DNA of 64,000 nt from the NCBI GenBank assembly GCA_965275905.1, contig CBDHYJ010000082.1:1-64000 (forward strand), read 5' to 3'. Made by a program: the position numbers and the translations under genes. The DNA comes from CBDAQD01 sp965275905 (GTDB taxonomy: Bacteria > Pseudomonadota > Alphaproteobacteria > Rhizobiales > JAJFHC01). This document shows, in pieces, positions 53,117 through 62,269 of this stretch; position 1 is the stretch's first letter; every line of letters begins with the position of its first letter. The notes under the pieces were generated by a model. It did not search any database, had not been told where the DNA came from, and saw nothing but the letters and a program-made list of their open reading frames with translations.

Positions 53117-53926
53117 ATGACCGAACAATCCGATACCTGGGTGGGAGGCGCGCAGCTATCGCCTCAACCCGCCGAAAACGGCACGGGAAGCCGGCGCGCG
53201 TTCCCCTGGGGTCCGTGGGCAACGCTCATGTGGCTGGCCGTGATCGGATTCATGACGCTGGTCATTATCTCGGCGACGGGAATGACCATTCTGGCCTTCC
53301 GCTTCGACGGCAGTGTCCTGGGCGACTTCGAGGGTTTTCTCGACTACACGTTCAGAAACATGGCCGACCTGTTTCTGCCGCTGACCATTCTCCAATGCCT
53401 TGTCGTGATCGGCTTCGTTCTGCTTCTCACGCGCAGCCGGCCGGGCCTGCCGCGTGCCGCGATGCTCGGCATGAACCCGATCCCGTTCATGCGAGGTCTG
53501 AACTGGACGGTAATCAGCCTTGCAGTCGTGCTTGCCGTTTCGGAATTGCCGCGCCTGTATTTCGATCTGGATCACGACTCGGCAATGGACTGGTTGAAAC
53601 TGCTGCAGCCGGTCTGGCTGACGATGGTTCTCCTGGTGGTCTTCGCTCCGGTCTCCGAGGAACTTCTGTTTCGCGGCTTCGGATACAAGGGGCTGGCCGC
53701 GTCGCGAGTGGGGCCGCTTGGAGCGATAATCGTCACGTCGGGGATCTGGACCATAATTCATGTGCAATACGACTGGGCGGTACTGGCGCAAGTCTTCATT
53801 TTCGGTATCGTGCTTGGCGTTGCCCGGTGGCAATCCGGTTCGATATGGCCGCCGATGATTGCACACGCCCTGATCAACCTTGTCGCCGGAACGCTTGCCT
53901 ACGGGCGCGACTGGGGCCTCGTCTGA
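53117..53926 (+). CDS. CPBP-family intramembrane metalloprotease
   Basis: 269 aa polytopic membrane protein with about seven or eight hydrophobic segments. The CPBP (Abi/CAAX protease-like) motifs are present: SEELLFRG (the EExxxR motif), WTIIHVQYD and AHALINL with the metal-binding histidines. Relatives include eukaryotic Rce1; bacterial substrates are mostly unknown. The frame is also open from a TTG at 53108; the ATG at 53117 is preferred although GGAAG is only two bases away. It diverges from ssrA and lies 32 bp before thyA. Confidence 0.88.
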   Translation: MTEQSDTWVGGAQLSPQPAENGTGSRRAFPWGPWATLMWLAVIGFMTLVIISATGMTILAFRFDGSVLGDFEGFLDYTFRNMADLFLPLTILQCLVVIGFVLLLTRSRPGLPRAAMLGMNPIPFMRGLNWTVISLAVVLAVSELPRLYFDLDHDSAMDWLKLLQPVWLTMVLLVVFAPVSEELLFRGFGYKGLAASRVGPLGAIIVTSGIWTIIHVQYDWAVLAQVFIFGIVLGVARWQSGSIWPPMIAHALINLVAGTLAYGRDWGLV

Positions 53927-53958
53927 GCCACCGCCGGTAACACGGGAGGAGTCCTGAC

Positions 53959-54753
53959 ATGCAGCAATATCTCGAACTGATGCAGCGCGTTCGCGATCAC
54001 GGGGCACGCAAGGAAGACCGCACCGGTACCGGAACGTTGAGCATATTCGGGCATCAGATGCGGTTCGACCTGAGCGAGGGGTTTCCTCTCGTCACGACGA
54101 AAAAACTCCACCTCAAGTCGATCATTCACGAACTGCTGTGGTTTCTGGCCGGCGACACCAATATCGCCTACCTGAAGGAAAACGGCGTGCGGATATGGGA
54201 CGAATGGGCGGATGAGAACGGCGATCTCGGTCCCGTTTACGGCCACCAGTGGCGCTCCTGGCCGGCACCGGACGGAGGGACGATAGATCAGATTTCCCTG
54301 CTGGTGGACCAGATCAAAAGCAAACCGGATTCACGCCGGCATATCGTTACCGCCTGGAACCCGGCCGACATCGAAAACATGGCGCTGCCGCCGTGCCACT
54401 GCCTGTTTCAGTTCTACGTGGCCGAGGGCAAATTGTCGTGCCAGCTCTACCAGCGCAGTGCCGATATCTTTCTGGGTGTTCCCTTCAACATTGCGTCCTA
54501 TGCCCTCCTGACGCTGATGGTCGCGCAGGTGACCGGGCTCAAGCCGGGCGATTTCGTTCACAGCTTCGGGGATGCCCACCTCTATCTCAATCATCTGGAG
54601 CAGGCCGACATTCAGCTGCAACGCGATCCGCACCCGCTGCCGCAAATGGCGATCAATCCGGACGTGACGGACATTTTCGGTTTCCGGTACGAGGACTTCG
54701 AACTCACCGGTTATGAGCCCCATCCGCACATCGCCGCGCTTGTTTCGGTCTGA
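53959..54753 (+). CDS. thyA: Thymidylate synthase ThyA
   Basis: 264 aa, the same length as the E. coli enzyme. It methylates dUMP with methylene-tetrahydrofolate, giving dTMP and dihydrofolate. The catalytic cysteine is in LPPCHCLFQF (Cys146, same number as in E. coli). RTGTGTLSIFG, GPVYGHQWRSWP, CQLYQRSADIFLGVPFNIASYA and GDAHLYLNH are conserved blocks. An AGGAGG ribosome-binding site is placed well ahead of the ATG. It is followed after 5 bp by folA, which regenerates tetrahydrofolate. Confidence 0.98.
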   Translation: MQQYLELMQRVRDHGARKEDRTGTGTLSIFGHQMRFDLSEGFPLVTTKKLHLKSIIHELLWFLAGDTNIAYLKENGVRIWDEWADENGDLGPVYGHQWRSWPAPDGGTIDQISLLVDQIKSKPDSRRHIVTAWNPADIENMALPPCHCLFQFYVAEGKLSCQLYQRSADIFLGVPFNIASYALLTLMVAQVTGLKPGDFVHSFGDAHLYLNHLEQADIQLQRDPHPLPQMAINPDVTDIFGFRYEDFELTGYEPHPHIAALVSV

Positions 54754-54758
54754 GATCG

Positions 54759-55286
54759 ATGCCGTCGAACACCCCTGAACTCGCCATGATCGTCGCTGTC
54801 GCGCGTAACGGCGTGATCGGCAGTGATGGCGACCTGCCCTGGAGGATGTCGTCCGACCTGCGCCATTTCAAAGCCATGACCATGGGCAAGCCCATGATCA
54901 TGGGGCGGAAGACGTTTGAATCCCTGGGCGGCGTTCTGCCCGGCCGGCCGCATATTGTCGTGACACGTCAGCCCGACTTTGCGCACGACGGTGTGGAGGT
55001 GGTGTCGAGTCTGGAAGTGGCCCTGGAAAAGGGAAGGGCGCTGGCGGTTGCGTCGGGCGCTGAAGAGGTGATGGTGATCGGCGGCGGCGAGATCTATCGA
55101 CAGGCTCTCGGACTGGCCAAGAGAATCTATCTGACCGAGGTGCATCTGGACGCCGACGGAGATACGCGGTTTCCAGACCTCGAGCGGGATGAATGGGCGG
55201 AGATTTCTCGCGAAGAACTCACTGCCGGGGAAAATGATTGTGCGAACTATGCGTTCGTCGTGTTCGAACGTATCGCGCCTGCGTAA
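54759..55286 (+). CDS. folA: Dihydrofolate reductase FolA
   Basis: 175 aa NADPH-dependent reductase that recycles the dihydrofolate made by ThyA. The N-terminal IVAVARNGVIGSDGDLPWRMSSDLRHFK block includes the active-site Asp33. MGRKTFESLG, GRPHIVVTRQ and VIGGGEIYRQAL follow. It is spaced 5 bp from thyA, indicating a dTMP-synthesis operon. Confidence 0.96.
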   Translation: MPSNTPELAMIVAVARNGVIGSDGDLPWRMSSDLRHFKAMTMGKPMIMGRKTFESLGGVLPGRPHIVVTRQPDFAHDGVEVVSSLEVALEKGRALAVASGAEEVMVIGGGEIYRQALGLAKRIYLTEVHLDADGDTRFPDLERDEWAEISREELTAGENDCANYAFVVFERIAPA

Positions 55287-55423
55287 CCCCGGATCGCCTG
55301 ATTGCCGCATCCGGCCTTACTGTCTTGATCCACGGATCGGTGCCCGGTTAACTGGTGCAGAAGCCAACGCCGTCCGATGCGGCGTCAACCACACCCGATC
55401 TTCCGGTGCTGCACGGAGTTGCC

Positions 55424-56818
55424 ATGACATCCTCACTGCCCACATTCCGCTCGACGCTCGATGCCATCGGCAATACGCCTCTTCAGGAGGTGACCCGGAT
55501 CGACACCGGTCCATGCCGTCTCTTTCTGAAGCTTGAGAACCAGAACCCGGGCGGTTCCATCAAGGACCGGATCGGGCGGTCCATGATCGAGGCCGCGGAA
55601 GCATCAGGCGAGCTCAAACCCGGCGGAACCATCATCGAAGCCACGGCGGGCAACACCGGACTGGGACTTGCCCTGGTCGCCGCGCAGAAGGGCTACAAGG
55701 TCGTGATCGTCGTGCCCGACAAGATGGCGCAGGAGAAGATCTTCCACCTCCGTGCCCTGGGCGCGGAAGTGATCAATACCCGTTCCGACGTCGGCAAGGG
55801 GCATCCCGAGTACTATCAGGACATGGCGGAGCGGATCGCCAGGGAGAACGGGTATCACTACATCAACCAGTTCGGGAATCCGGCGAATCCCAAGGCGCAC
55901 TACACGACCACTGGCCCCGAGATCCTCGCACAGTGCGAGGATCAGGGCGTCAAACCCGACGTGATGGTTTGCGGTGTCGGATCCGGTGGCACGATCACCG
56001 GCCTTTCGCAGTTCTTCTCTGAAAATAATCCTTCGACGGAAATGGTACTCGCCGATCCCGAAGGCTCGATCCTGGCGCATTACGTGGAAACCGGCGAAAT
56101 CAGCGAAGATGTCGGATCATGGATCGTCGAGGGCATCGGCGAAGACTTTCTGCCGCCGATCGCGGACCTTTCGGCCGTGAAGGCCGCCTACACGATAAGC
56201 GACGCCGAAGCCATGGAGGTGGCGCGGGAACTGCTGGAGAAAGAAGGCATACTGGCCGGTTCCTCGTCAGGCACGCTGATTGCGGCCGCACTCCGGCACG
56301 CCCGGGCACAGACCGAACCCAAGTCCGTTGTCACGTTCGTGTGCGACAGCGGAAACAAGTATCTGTCGAAGATGTTCAACGACTTCTGGATGGCCGACAA
56401 CGGTTTCCTCGATCTGCCGCTCAAGGGCGACCTGCGCGACCTGATTTCGCGCAAGCACGCCGAGGGCCACACGGTATCAATCAAGCCGTCGACGACACTT
56501 GCCCAAGCCTACCGCCAGATGAAGCTCTACGACATTTCTCAGCTTCCCGTGCTCGACGGTGACGCGATCGTGGGCCTGCTCGATGAGGAAGACCTGCTTT
56601 TGCATGTCTACCAGAGCGGCGGTTCGTTCGATGGTAACGCCGACGACATCATGACGCGGGACCTGAAAACGGTCGACGCGTCAGAAACGATGGACAATCT
56701 GCTTGCTATTCTGACCCGCGGCATGGTCGCTCCGATCATCCACAACGGTCAGTTTCAGGGGCTTGTCACAAAGATCGACGTGCTCAATCACCTGCGGCTG
56801 ACAGACACGGCCGGTTAG
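55424..56818 (+). CDS. Cystathionine beta-synthase
   Basis: 464 aa PLP enzyme that joins serine and homocysteine to cystathionine. The PLP lysine is in NPGGSIKDR (Lys47); TAGNTGLGLALVAA and GVGSGGTITGLS are phosphate-binding loops. A C-terminal pair of CBS domains (about residues 345-460) distinguishes it from plain cysteine synthases; no N-terminal haem domain is present. The ATG at 55424 has CGGAG five bases ahead; an upstream GTG at 55355 is in frame but adds only a low-complexity leader. With the gamma-lyase/synthase gene at 57709 it would form a transsulfuration route. Confidence 0.9.
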   Translation: MTSSLPTFRSTLDAIGNTPLQEVTRIDTGPCRLFLKLENQNPGGSIKDRIGRSMIEAAEASGELKPGGTIIEATAGNTGLGLALVAAQKGYKVVIVVPDKMAQEKIFHLRALGAEVINTRSDVGKGHPEYYQDMAERIARENGYHYINQFGNPANPKAHYTTTGPEILAQCEDQGVKPDVMVCGVGSGGTITGLSQFFSENNPSTEMVLADPEGSILAHYVETGEISEDVGSWIVEGIGEDFLPPIADLSAVKAAYTISDAEAMEVARELLEKEGILAGSSSGTLIAAALRHARAQTEPKSVVTFVCDSGNKYLSKMFNDFWMADNGFLDLPLKGDLRDLISRKHAEGHTVSIKPSTTLAQAYRQMKLYDISQLPVLDGDAIVGLLDEEDLLLHVYQSGGSFDGNADDIMTRDLKTVDASETMDNLLAILTRGMVAPIIHNGQFQGLVTKIDVLNHLRLTDTAG

Positions 56819-56837
56819 GTTTTAGGCTTCGCCGGCC

Positions 56838-57602
56838 TCAGATGCACCGGCCGGCGTCGACCGGCAGGGCACATCCGGTCATGGCGCTGCCTTCCGGTGA
56901 CGACAGATATACTGCCGCATGACCGACGTCTTCGGGCGTGATCAGACGCCCGAGAGGCAGGGCCTCGGCAAATTGCCGGTCACTGTCCTTGGACCGTTCA
57001 CCGCCGGCAAACTCCGCGATCATCGGCGTGTCGCCGATCGCCGGGAACAGTCCGTTGACCCGTATCCGCTCGGGTGCCAGTTCCAGCGCAAGCGACTTCA
57101 TGAGGTACATGGCTGCGGCCTTGGCCATGCCGTAACCGTAGAGCTGAGGCCGGGGCAGCAGGGCTATGCCCGAAATCGTGATCAGGATCGAAGGCGTCCC
57201 GCTGTGCCTGAGGGCCGGTATGGCGGCCTGGCAACTCAGGAACGGGCCAACCGCGTTGACGTCGTATTGCCGGTGCAGAATGTCGGTCCCGGTATCGGCA
57301 ATCGGGGAGGGGCGCTGGCCAATGCCGGCATTGGCCACCATGACATCGAGCCCGCCGAATTCGCTTTCGCAAAGAGCGACGGCGGCGTCCAGACTTGCTC
57401 TGTCCGTGACATCCGTCTCAATCGCTGCGGACTTCGCCCCGCCGTCCCGTAACGCCGCTGCGACCGTCTGCGCCGCATCGCCGTCGATGTCGGCGATAAC
57501 CGTTGATGCGCCTTCTCTGCTGAATGCCTCGGCGATTCCTCTGCCAAATCCGGATGCCGCTCCCGTCACCACGGCCGCCAGCCCCTCCAACCTTCGCGTC
57601 AT
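56838..57602 (-). CDS. Short-chain dehydrogenase/reductase (SDR)
   Basis: 254 aa classical SDR. TGAASGFGRG is the NAD(P) loop, NAGIG follows in mid-protein, and the active-site YGYGMAKA contains the Y-x3-K pair. The C-terminal VGHAAVYLSSPEGSAMTG block is typical. Substrate is unknown; it sits between two transsulfuration genes but on the other strand. The frame is open to 57695, but the ATG at 57602, preceded by GGGAAAGGGAA, gives the standard SDR N-terminus. Confidence 0.85.
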   Translation of the reverse strand: MTRRLEGLAAVVTGAASGFGRGIAEAFSREGASTVIADIDGDAAQTVAAALRDGGAKSAAIETDVTDRASLDAAVALCESEFGGLDVMVANAGIGQRPSPIADTGTDILHRQYDVNAVGPFLSCQAAIPALRHSGTPSILITISGIALLPRPQLYGYGMAKAAAMYLMKSLALELAPERIRVNGLFPAIGDTPMIAEFAGGERSKDSDRQFAEALPLGRLITPEDVGHAAVYLSSPEGSAMTGCALPVDAGRCI

Positions 57603-57708
57603 TGTGTTTTCCCTTTCCCGCAGGTGATCGCTATTGACAGACTTTGCCGCTGTGTCAGATGAAATGCCAGACGATTTCGCGACGCCCAGTCCCACAGGAA
57701 CCGATCTT

Positions 57709-58878
57709 ATGCTGAAGAAGAACCGTCAGGGTTTTGCGACCCGCGCCATCCACGCCGGGCAATCACCCGATCCGGTAACCGGCGCCATCATGACGCCCAT
57801 CTACGCCACGTCGACCTACGTGCAGGAAAGCCCCGGCGTTCACAAGGGCTACGAATACAGCCGCAGCGCCAACCCGACGCGCCAGGCGCTGGAAGACTGC
57901 ATTGCCGATCTCGAGAACGGGGCCCGAGGCTACGCGTTCGGCTCGGGGCTTGCGGCGACATCGACCATCCTGGAGCTGTTTGACAGCGGCGCTCATATTG
58001 TTGCGGGCGACGATCTCTACGGCGGGACCTACCGGCTGTTCGAGAATGTCCGCGCCCGTTCGGCGGGACTGAGCTTCTCGTTTGTGGACTTTTCGGATCT
58101 CGATGCGGTTGAAGCGGCGATCAGGCCGGAGACGGTGATGTTCTGGGTCGAGACGCCGACAAACCCGCTGCTCAAGATTTTCGATCTGGAGGCAATCGCG
58201 CAGCTTGCCAGAAAGCACAACATCATCACCGGTTGCGACAACACGTTTTCGAGCCCGGCCGTTCAGCGGCCGCTCGACTGGGGCATCGACATCGTGATGC
58301 ACTCCTCCACCAAGTACCTCAACGGACATTCGGATGTCGTCGGCGGCGTTGCGGTCGTGTCGGGAGAAACACCGCACGGAGATCTCGCGGACCGTCTGCT
58401 CTATCTGCAGAATGCGGTCGGCGGCGTCCCCGGACCATTCGATTCCTTTCTGGTGCTCAGAGCGCTCAAGACGCTGCCGCTGCGCATGGAGCGCCATTGT
58501 GAAAGCGCGCAGGTTGTCGCCGACTATCTGAGCAAGCACGAGAAAATCGAGAAGGTCTTCTATCCGGGTCTGCCGGCGCATCCGGGCCACGAGATTGCAG
58601 CCCGCCAGATGCACGGCTTCGGCGGCATGGTGACTGCGGTGCTGAAAGGGGGGCTCGAGCCGACACGCAAGTTCCTCGAACGGTGTGAGCTGTTCTCACT
58701 GGCCGAAAGCCTGGGCGGCGTCGAGAGCCTGATCGAGCATCCCGCGATCATGACGCATGCGTCGATCCCGGCGGAAATCCGGGCCGAGCTCGGAATCGAT
58801 GACGGCCTGGTGCGGCTGTCCGTCGGTGTCGAGGATATCGACGATCTCATCGGCGATCTGGAAAACGCCCTGGCGTGA
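57709..58878 (+). CDS. Cystathionine gamma-lyase/gamma-synthase (Cys/Met metabolism PLP enzyme)
   Basis: 389 aa fold-type I PLP enzyme. GFATRAIHAGQSPDP starts the conserved region. YSRSANPTRQALE, GSGLAATSTILEL and the PLP lysine in HSSTKYLNGHSD (Lys202) follow. SLGGVESLIEHPAIMTHASIP is near the C-terminus. Sequence alone does not separate lyase from synthase; the nearby cystathionine beta-synthase favours gamma-lyase, which cleaves cystathionine to cysteine. The ATG at 57709 is chosen because AGGAA lies eight bases ahead and the protein then has normal length; a TTG at 57634 and an ATG at 57664 are alternatives. Confidence 0.88.
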   Translation: MLKKNRQGFATRAIHAGQSPDPVTGAIMTPIYATSTYVQESPGVHKGYEYSRSANPTRQALEDCIADLENGARGYAFGSGLAATSTILELFDSGAHIVAGDDLYGGTYRLFENVRARSAGLSFSFVDFSDLDAVEAAIRPETVMFWVETPTNPLLKIFDLEAIAQLARKHNIITGCDNTFSSPAVQRPLDWGIDIVMHSSTKYLNGHSDVVGGVAVVSGETPHGDLADRLLYLQNAVGGVPGPFDSFLVLRALKTLPLRMERHCESAQVVADYLSKHEKIEKVFYPGLPAHPGHEIAARQMHGFGGMVTAVLKGGLEPTRKFLERCELFSLAESLGGVESLIEHPAIMTHASIPAEIRAELGIDDGLVRLSVGVEDIDDLIGDLENALA

Positions 58879-58889
58879 GGCGGACGACA

Positions 58890-59966
58890 ATGACTGTCAT
58901 CTCGGCGGATGCTCTGTGCAGCTATATCGGCGACATATTCTCGTCAGCCGGGTGTGCCGGCGAAGAAGCCGGCCGGATCGCTGAAAATCTCGTTGATGCC
59001 AACCTGACCGGCCATGACAGCCACGGCGTGATCCGCACGCCGCGCTACGTGCAGTGGGTCAAGGACGGCAATCTGGTTGCGGATCGCGACGTAACCTCGG
59101 TCAGCGATTCCGGATCCTTCCTCGTTCTCGACGGCAACCACGGCTTTGGTCAGACGGTAGGGCGCCTGGCGGTCGATGCGGGGATCGAGCGGTGCCGCCG
59201 GGACGGCATTGCCGTCGTGGCCCTGCGCCATGCGGGGCACCTGGGACGGATCGGAGCCTGGGCGGAGATGGCGGCGGAGGCCGGGCAGGTGTCGATGCAC
59301 TTCGTCAATGTGGCTGGATCCATCCTTGTCGCGCCGTTTGGCGGCGTGGACCGGAGGTTGTCGACCAATCCGGTGACCATAGGACTTCCGCTGGCCGAGG
59401 AGGCGCCGGTCATTCTTGACTTTGCGACATCTGCGGTCGCCGAGGGCAAGGTCCTGATTGCGGCCAAGGGCGGCAAGCCGTTGCCCGAAGGCGTACTGAT
59501 CGGGCCGGACGGAGAACCGGGCAATGATCCCTGGCTGCTCTACGGCGACACGGACCCGGGCCGTACGCCCGACCTTCGCGACGGCCCCGGTGCTCTGCGC
59601 ACCATGGGCGAGCACAAGGGGTCGGGCCTGGCGCTGATGTGCGAACTGCTGGCCGGTGCCCTGACCGGCTCCGGGTGCACAGGGCCGCACGTGAAAGGCG
59701 TCTATAACGGGATGCTTTCGATCTACATGGCGCCGGAAAGGTTCGGAGAGGAAGCCGCATTCAAGAGCGAAGTCGAGCGGTATATCTCGTATTTCACGGC
59801 GTCCCGGACGGTTCCCGGTACCGACAGGGTTCTGGCTCCCGGCGAACCGGAGAGGCTGTCGCGCGAGCAGCGGCTCAAGGACGGCATTCCGCTCGCGGAA
59901 GATACCTGGGATGCGATCGGCCAGACGGCTGCGTCTCTCGGCGTGGCAACTCCAGAAATCGAGTGA
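58890..59966 (+). CDS. Ldh2/malate-sulfolactate-type NAD(P) dehydrogenase
   Basis: 358 aa member of the malate/L-lactate dehydrogenase 2 family, which is unrelated to classical MDH/LDH. GHDSHGVIRTPRYV, ALRHAGHLGRIGAWAE, STNPVTIGLP, ILDFATSAVAEGKV and MGEHKGSGLALMCELLAGALTG are the diagnostic blocks. Known members act on malate, 2-ketogluconate-type acids, ureidoglycolate, sulfolactate or delta-1-piperideine-2-carboxylate; the substrate here is open. A GTG at 58875 overlaps the previous stop; the ATG at 58890 follows GAGGCGG and is preferred. Likely co-transcribed with the gamma-lyase gene. Confidence 0.87.
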   Translation: MTVISADALCSYIGDIFSSAGCAGEEAGRIAENLVDANLTGHDSHGVIRTPRYVQWVKDGNLVADRDVTSVSDSGSFLVLDGNHGFGQTVGRLAVDAGIERCRRDGIAVVALRHAGHLGRIGAWAEMAAEAGQVSMHFVNVAGSILVAPFGGVDRRLSTNPVTIGLPLAEEAPVILDFATSAVAEGKVLIAAKGGKPLPEGVLIGPDGEPGNDPWLLYGDTDPGRTPDLRDGPGALRTMGEHKGSGLALMCELLAGALTGSGCTGPHVKGVYNGMLSIYMAPERFGEEAAFKSEVERYISYFTASRTVPGTDRVLAPGEPERLSREQRLKDGIPLAEDTWDAIGQTAASLGVATPEIE

Positions 59967-60074
59967 CACTCCCCTTTGGCCATGGGGGGCAAGCTTCGGC
60001 TTGCGCGTCGGCAGTGCTGCTGCCAAACTCCGCGCTGACAAAAGAATCTGGTGATCACAGGGGAGGTTACTCTA

Positions 60075-61184
60075 ATGGACGTACGCGCTGCCATCGCGTT
60101 TGAGGCGGGCAAACCGCTCGAAATCGACACGGTGCAACTGGAAGGGCCGCAGGCGGGCGAGGTGCTCGTCGAGGTCAAGGCGACCGGGATCTGTCATACC
60201 GATGAATTCACGCTTTCGGGCGCCGATCCCGAGGGGGCTTTCCCGACCATTCTCGGGCATGAAGGCGCCGGTGTCGTGGTTGAGACCGGTCCCGGAGTGA
60301 CATCCGTCGAGGTGGGCGACCACGTCATTCCGCTTTACACGCCCGAGTGCCGGGAGTGCGAGTACTGCCTGAACCCGAAGACCAACCTGTGTCAGAAAGT
60401 CCGAGCCACACAGGGGCAGGGCGTGATGCCGGACGGCACCAGCCGTTTCTCCTACAAGGGCCAGAAGGTGCTGCACTATATGGGCTGCTCGACTTTCGCC
60501 AACTACACCGTCCTGCCGGAGATCGCGCTGGCGAAGGTCCGCAAGGACGCGCCGTTCGACAAGATCTGCTACATCGGCTGCGGCGTGACGACCGGTGTCG
60601 GTGCGGTCGTCAATACGGCGAAGGTGGAGCCTGGCTCCAACGTGGTGATTTTCGGTCTGGGCGGGATCGGCCTCAACGTCATCCAGGGCGCCAAGATGGT
60701 CGGGGCGGACATGATCGTCGGCGTCGATATCAATCCTGCGCGCGAGGCACTCGGCAAGCAGTTCGGCATGACCCACTTCGTGAACCCGAAGGAGATCGAC
60801 GGTGACGTCGTCGGTCATCTGGTGGAACTCACCAATGGCGGTGCGGACTACAGCTTCGAATGCATAGGAAACGTCGAGACCATGCGTGCGGCTCTGGAGT
60901 GCTGCCACAAGGGTTGGGGTGAATCCGTGATCATCGGCGTGGCCGGTGCCGGTCAGGAGATTGCCACACGGCCGTTCCAACTGGTTACGGGGCGCGTGTG
61001 GCGCGGTACGGCATTCGGCGGGGCACGGGGCCGCACGGACGTGCCGACAATCGTCGACTGGTACATGGACGGCAAGATCAACATTGACGATCTCATCACC
61101 CACACCATGCCGCTGGAGGAGATCAACACGGCCTTCGATCTGATGCACGAGGGCAAGAGCATCCGCTCCGTCGTGGTGTATTGA
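60075..61184 (+). CDS. frmA: S-(hydroxymethyl)glutathione dehydrogenase (class III ADH)
   Basis: 369 aa zinc alcohol dehydrogenase that oxidises S-hydroxymethylglutathione, the adduct of formaldehyde with glutathione, to S-formylglutathione. Catalytic zinc ligands Cys40 and His62-Glu63 and the structural zinc cysteines 92, 95, 98 and 106 are present. FGLGGIGLNVIQGAK is the NAD loop, and FGGARGRTDVP is typical of class III enzymes. The ATG at 60075 has GGGGAGG nine bases ahead and gives the standard length. The next gene, fghA, hydrolyses the product. Confidence 0.96.
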   Translation: MDVRAAIAFEAGKPLEIDTVQLEGPQAGEVLVEVKATGICHTDEFTLSGADPEGAFPTILGHEGAGVVVETGPGVTSVEVGDHVIPLYTPECRECEYCLNPKTNLCQKVRATQGQGVMPDGTSRFSYKGQKVLHYMGCSTFANYTVLPEIALAKVRKDAPFDKICYIGCGVTTGVGAVVNTAKVEPGSNVVIFGLGGIGLNVIQGAKMVGADMIVGVDINPAREALGKQFGMTHFVNPKEIDGDVVGHLVELTNGGADYSFECIGNVETMRAALECCHKGWGESVIIGVAGAGQEIATRPFQLVTGRVWRGTAFGGARGRTDVPTIVDWYMDGKINIDDLITHTMPLEEINTAFDLMHEGKSIRSVVVY

Positions 61185-61189
61185 CGGCG

Positions 61190-62035
61190 ATGGCGATCGA
61201 TCAGGTCTCTGCCGCCAGGTGTTTTGGCGGCAGCCAGCAGCAGTGGCGGCACGAATCAGCGGTTCTCAACTGCACGATGCAGTTCTCGATCTACCTGCCG
61301 CCGCAGGCCGAGGCCGGGCCCGTGCCGGTGGTCTACTGGCTCTCCGGTCTGACCTGCACGGACGAGAATTTCGTCACGAAGGCCGGGGCGCAGCGCTACG
61401 CGGCCGAGGAAGGTGTCGCGGTGGTTGCACCCGACACCAGCCCGCGGGGCGAGGGCGTTCCGGATGATCCTGACGGGGCCTACGACTTCGGTCTTGCCGC
61501 GGGGTTCTACGTCAACGCGACTCAAGAGCCCTGGTCCGAGCACTATCGGATGTACGACTACATCGTTTCCGAACTGCCCGATCTGGTTGCCGGGCAGTTT
61601 CCGGTCGACGGGTCACGGGTGTCCGTCTTCGGACATTCGATGGGAGGACACGGCGCGTTGACCATAGCGCTGAAGAACCCGGGCCGGTTCAAATCGGTTT
61701 CGGCATTCGCGCCGATCTGTTCGCCGATGCACTGTCCCTGGGGCGAGAAAGCCCTGGGGGGTTATCTGGGCGACGACCGGGAGGCCTGGCGCGATTATGA
61801 CACATGCGACCTGATATCGCGGGCGCAGGAAAGATTGCCGCTTCTGGTCGATCAGGGGGCCGCCGACGGTTTTCTTGAAGAACAGCTCAAACCCGAACTG
61901 CTGCAATCGGCGTGCGAAAAACACAGCCATTCCCTGACTTTGCGCATGCACGACGGCTACGATCACAGTTACTATTTCATCGCGACATTCGTCGGAGATC
62001 ACATTCGCCATCATGCCGAGGCACTGCGGGGCTGA
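61190..62035 (+). CDS. fghA: S-formylglutathione hydrolase
   Basis: 281 aa esterase-D-type alpha/beta hydrolase that releases formate and glutathione from S-formylglutathione. LSGLTCTDENFVTKAGAQ, APDTSPRG and the nucleophile elbow GHSMGGHGAL (Ser150) are present. The charge relay is completed by Asp in DQGAADGFL and His in HDGYDHSYYF. It follows frmA by 5 bp; a TTG at 61181 overlapping the frmA stop is an alternative start. The two form a complete formaldehyde detoxification unit. Confidence 0.95.
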   Translation: MAIDQVSAARCFGGSQQQWRHESAVLNCTMQFSIYLPPQAEAGPVPVVYWLSGLTCTDENFVTKAGAQRYAAEEGVAVVAPDTSPRGEGVPDDPDGAYDFGLAAGFYVNATQEPWSEHYRMYDYIVSELPDLVAGQFPVDGSRVSVFGHSMGGHGALTIALKNPGRFKSVSAFAPICSPMHCPWGEKALGGYLGDDREAWRDYDTCDLISRAQERLPLLVDQGAADGFLEEQLKPELLQSACEKHSHSLTLRMHDGYDHSYYFIATFVGDHIRHHAEALRG

Positions 62036-62269
62036 CGCGTATCTGCTTGACTTTGCTGCGGTTCGCGCCAGATACCGTTGTGGGCCGCCGAAAACGCCTG
62101 CATGCCTGCCCGCATGCGCATTGCCTGTCGCAAGCGAGTGGTCTATATCCCCTGTCAACTCGCCTGATCGTGCCAAGCGGAAGGCCTAAAACGGGTCCGA
62201 TGGACCTCTATTCGCGTTCAACTGGTCGTGGCGGCAAGCGGATCGCAGACTTGAAAGGACCAAATTCAT
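62036..62269 (+). promoter_or_regulatory. Upstream region of hflKC
   Basis: 234 bp without a gene. TTGACT (62047-62052) and GATACC (62071-62076), 18 bases apart, could be a promoter for hflKC. AAAGGA at 62256-62261 is the hflK ribosome-binding site. No terminator for fghA was recognised. Confidence 0.4.
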
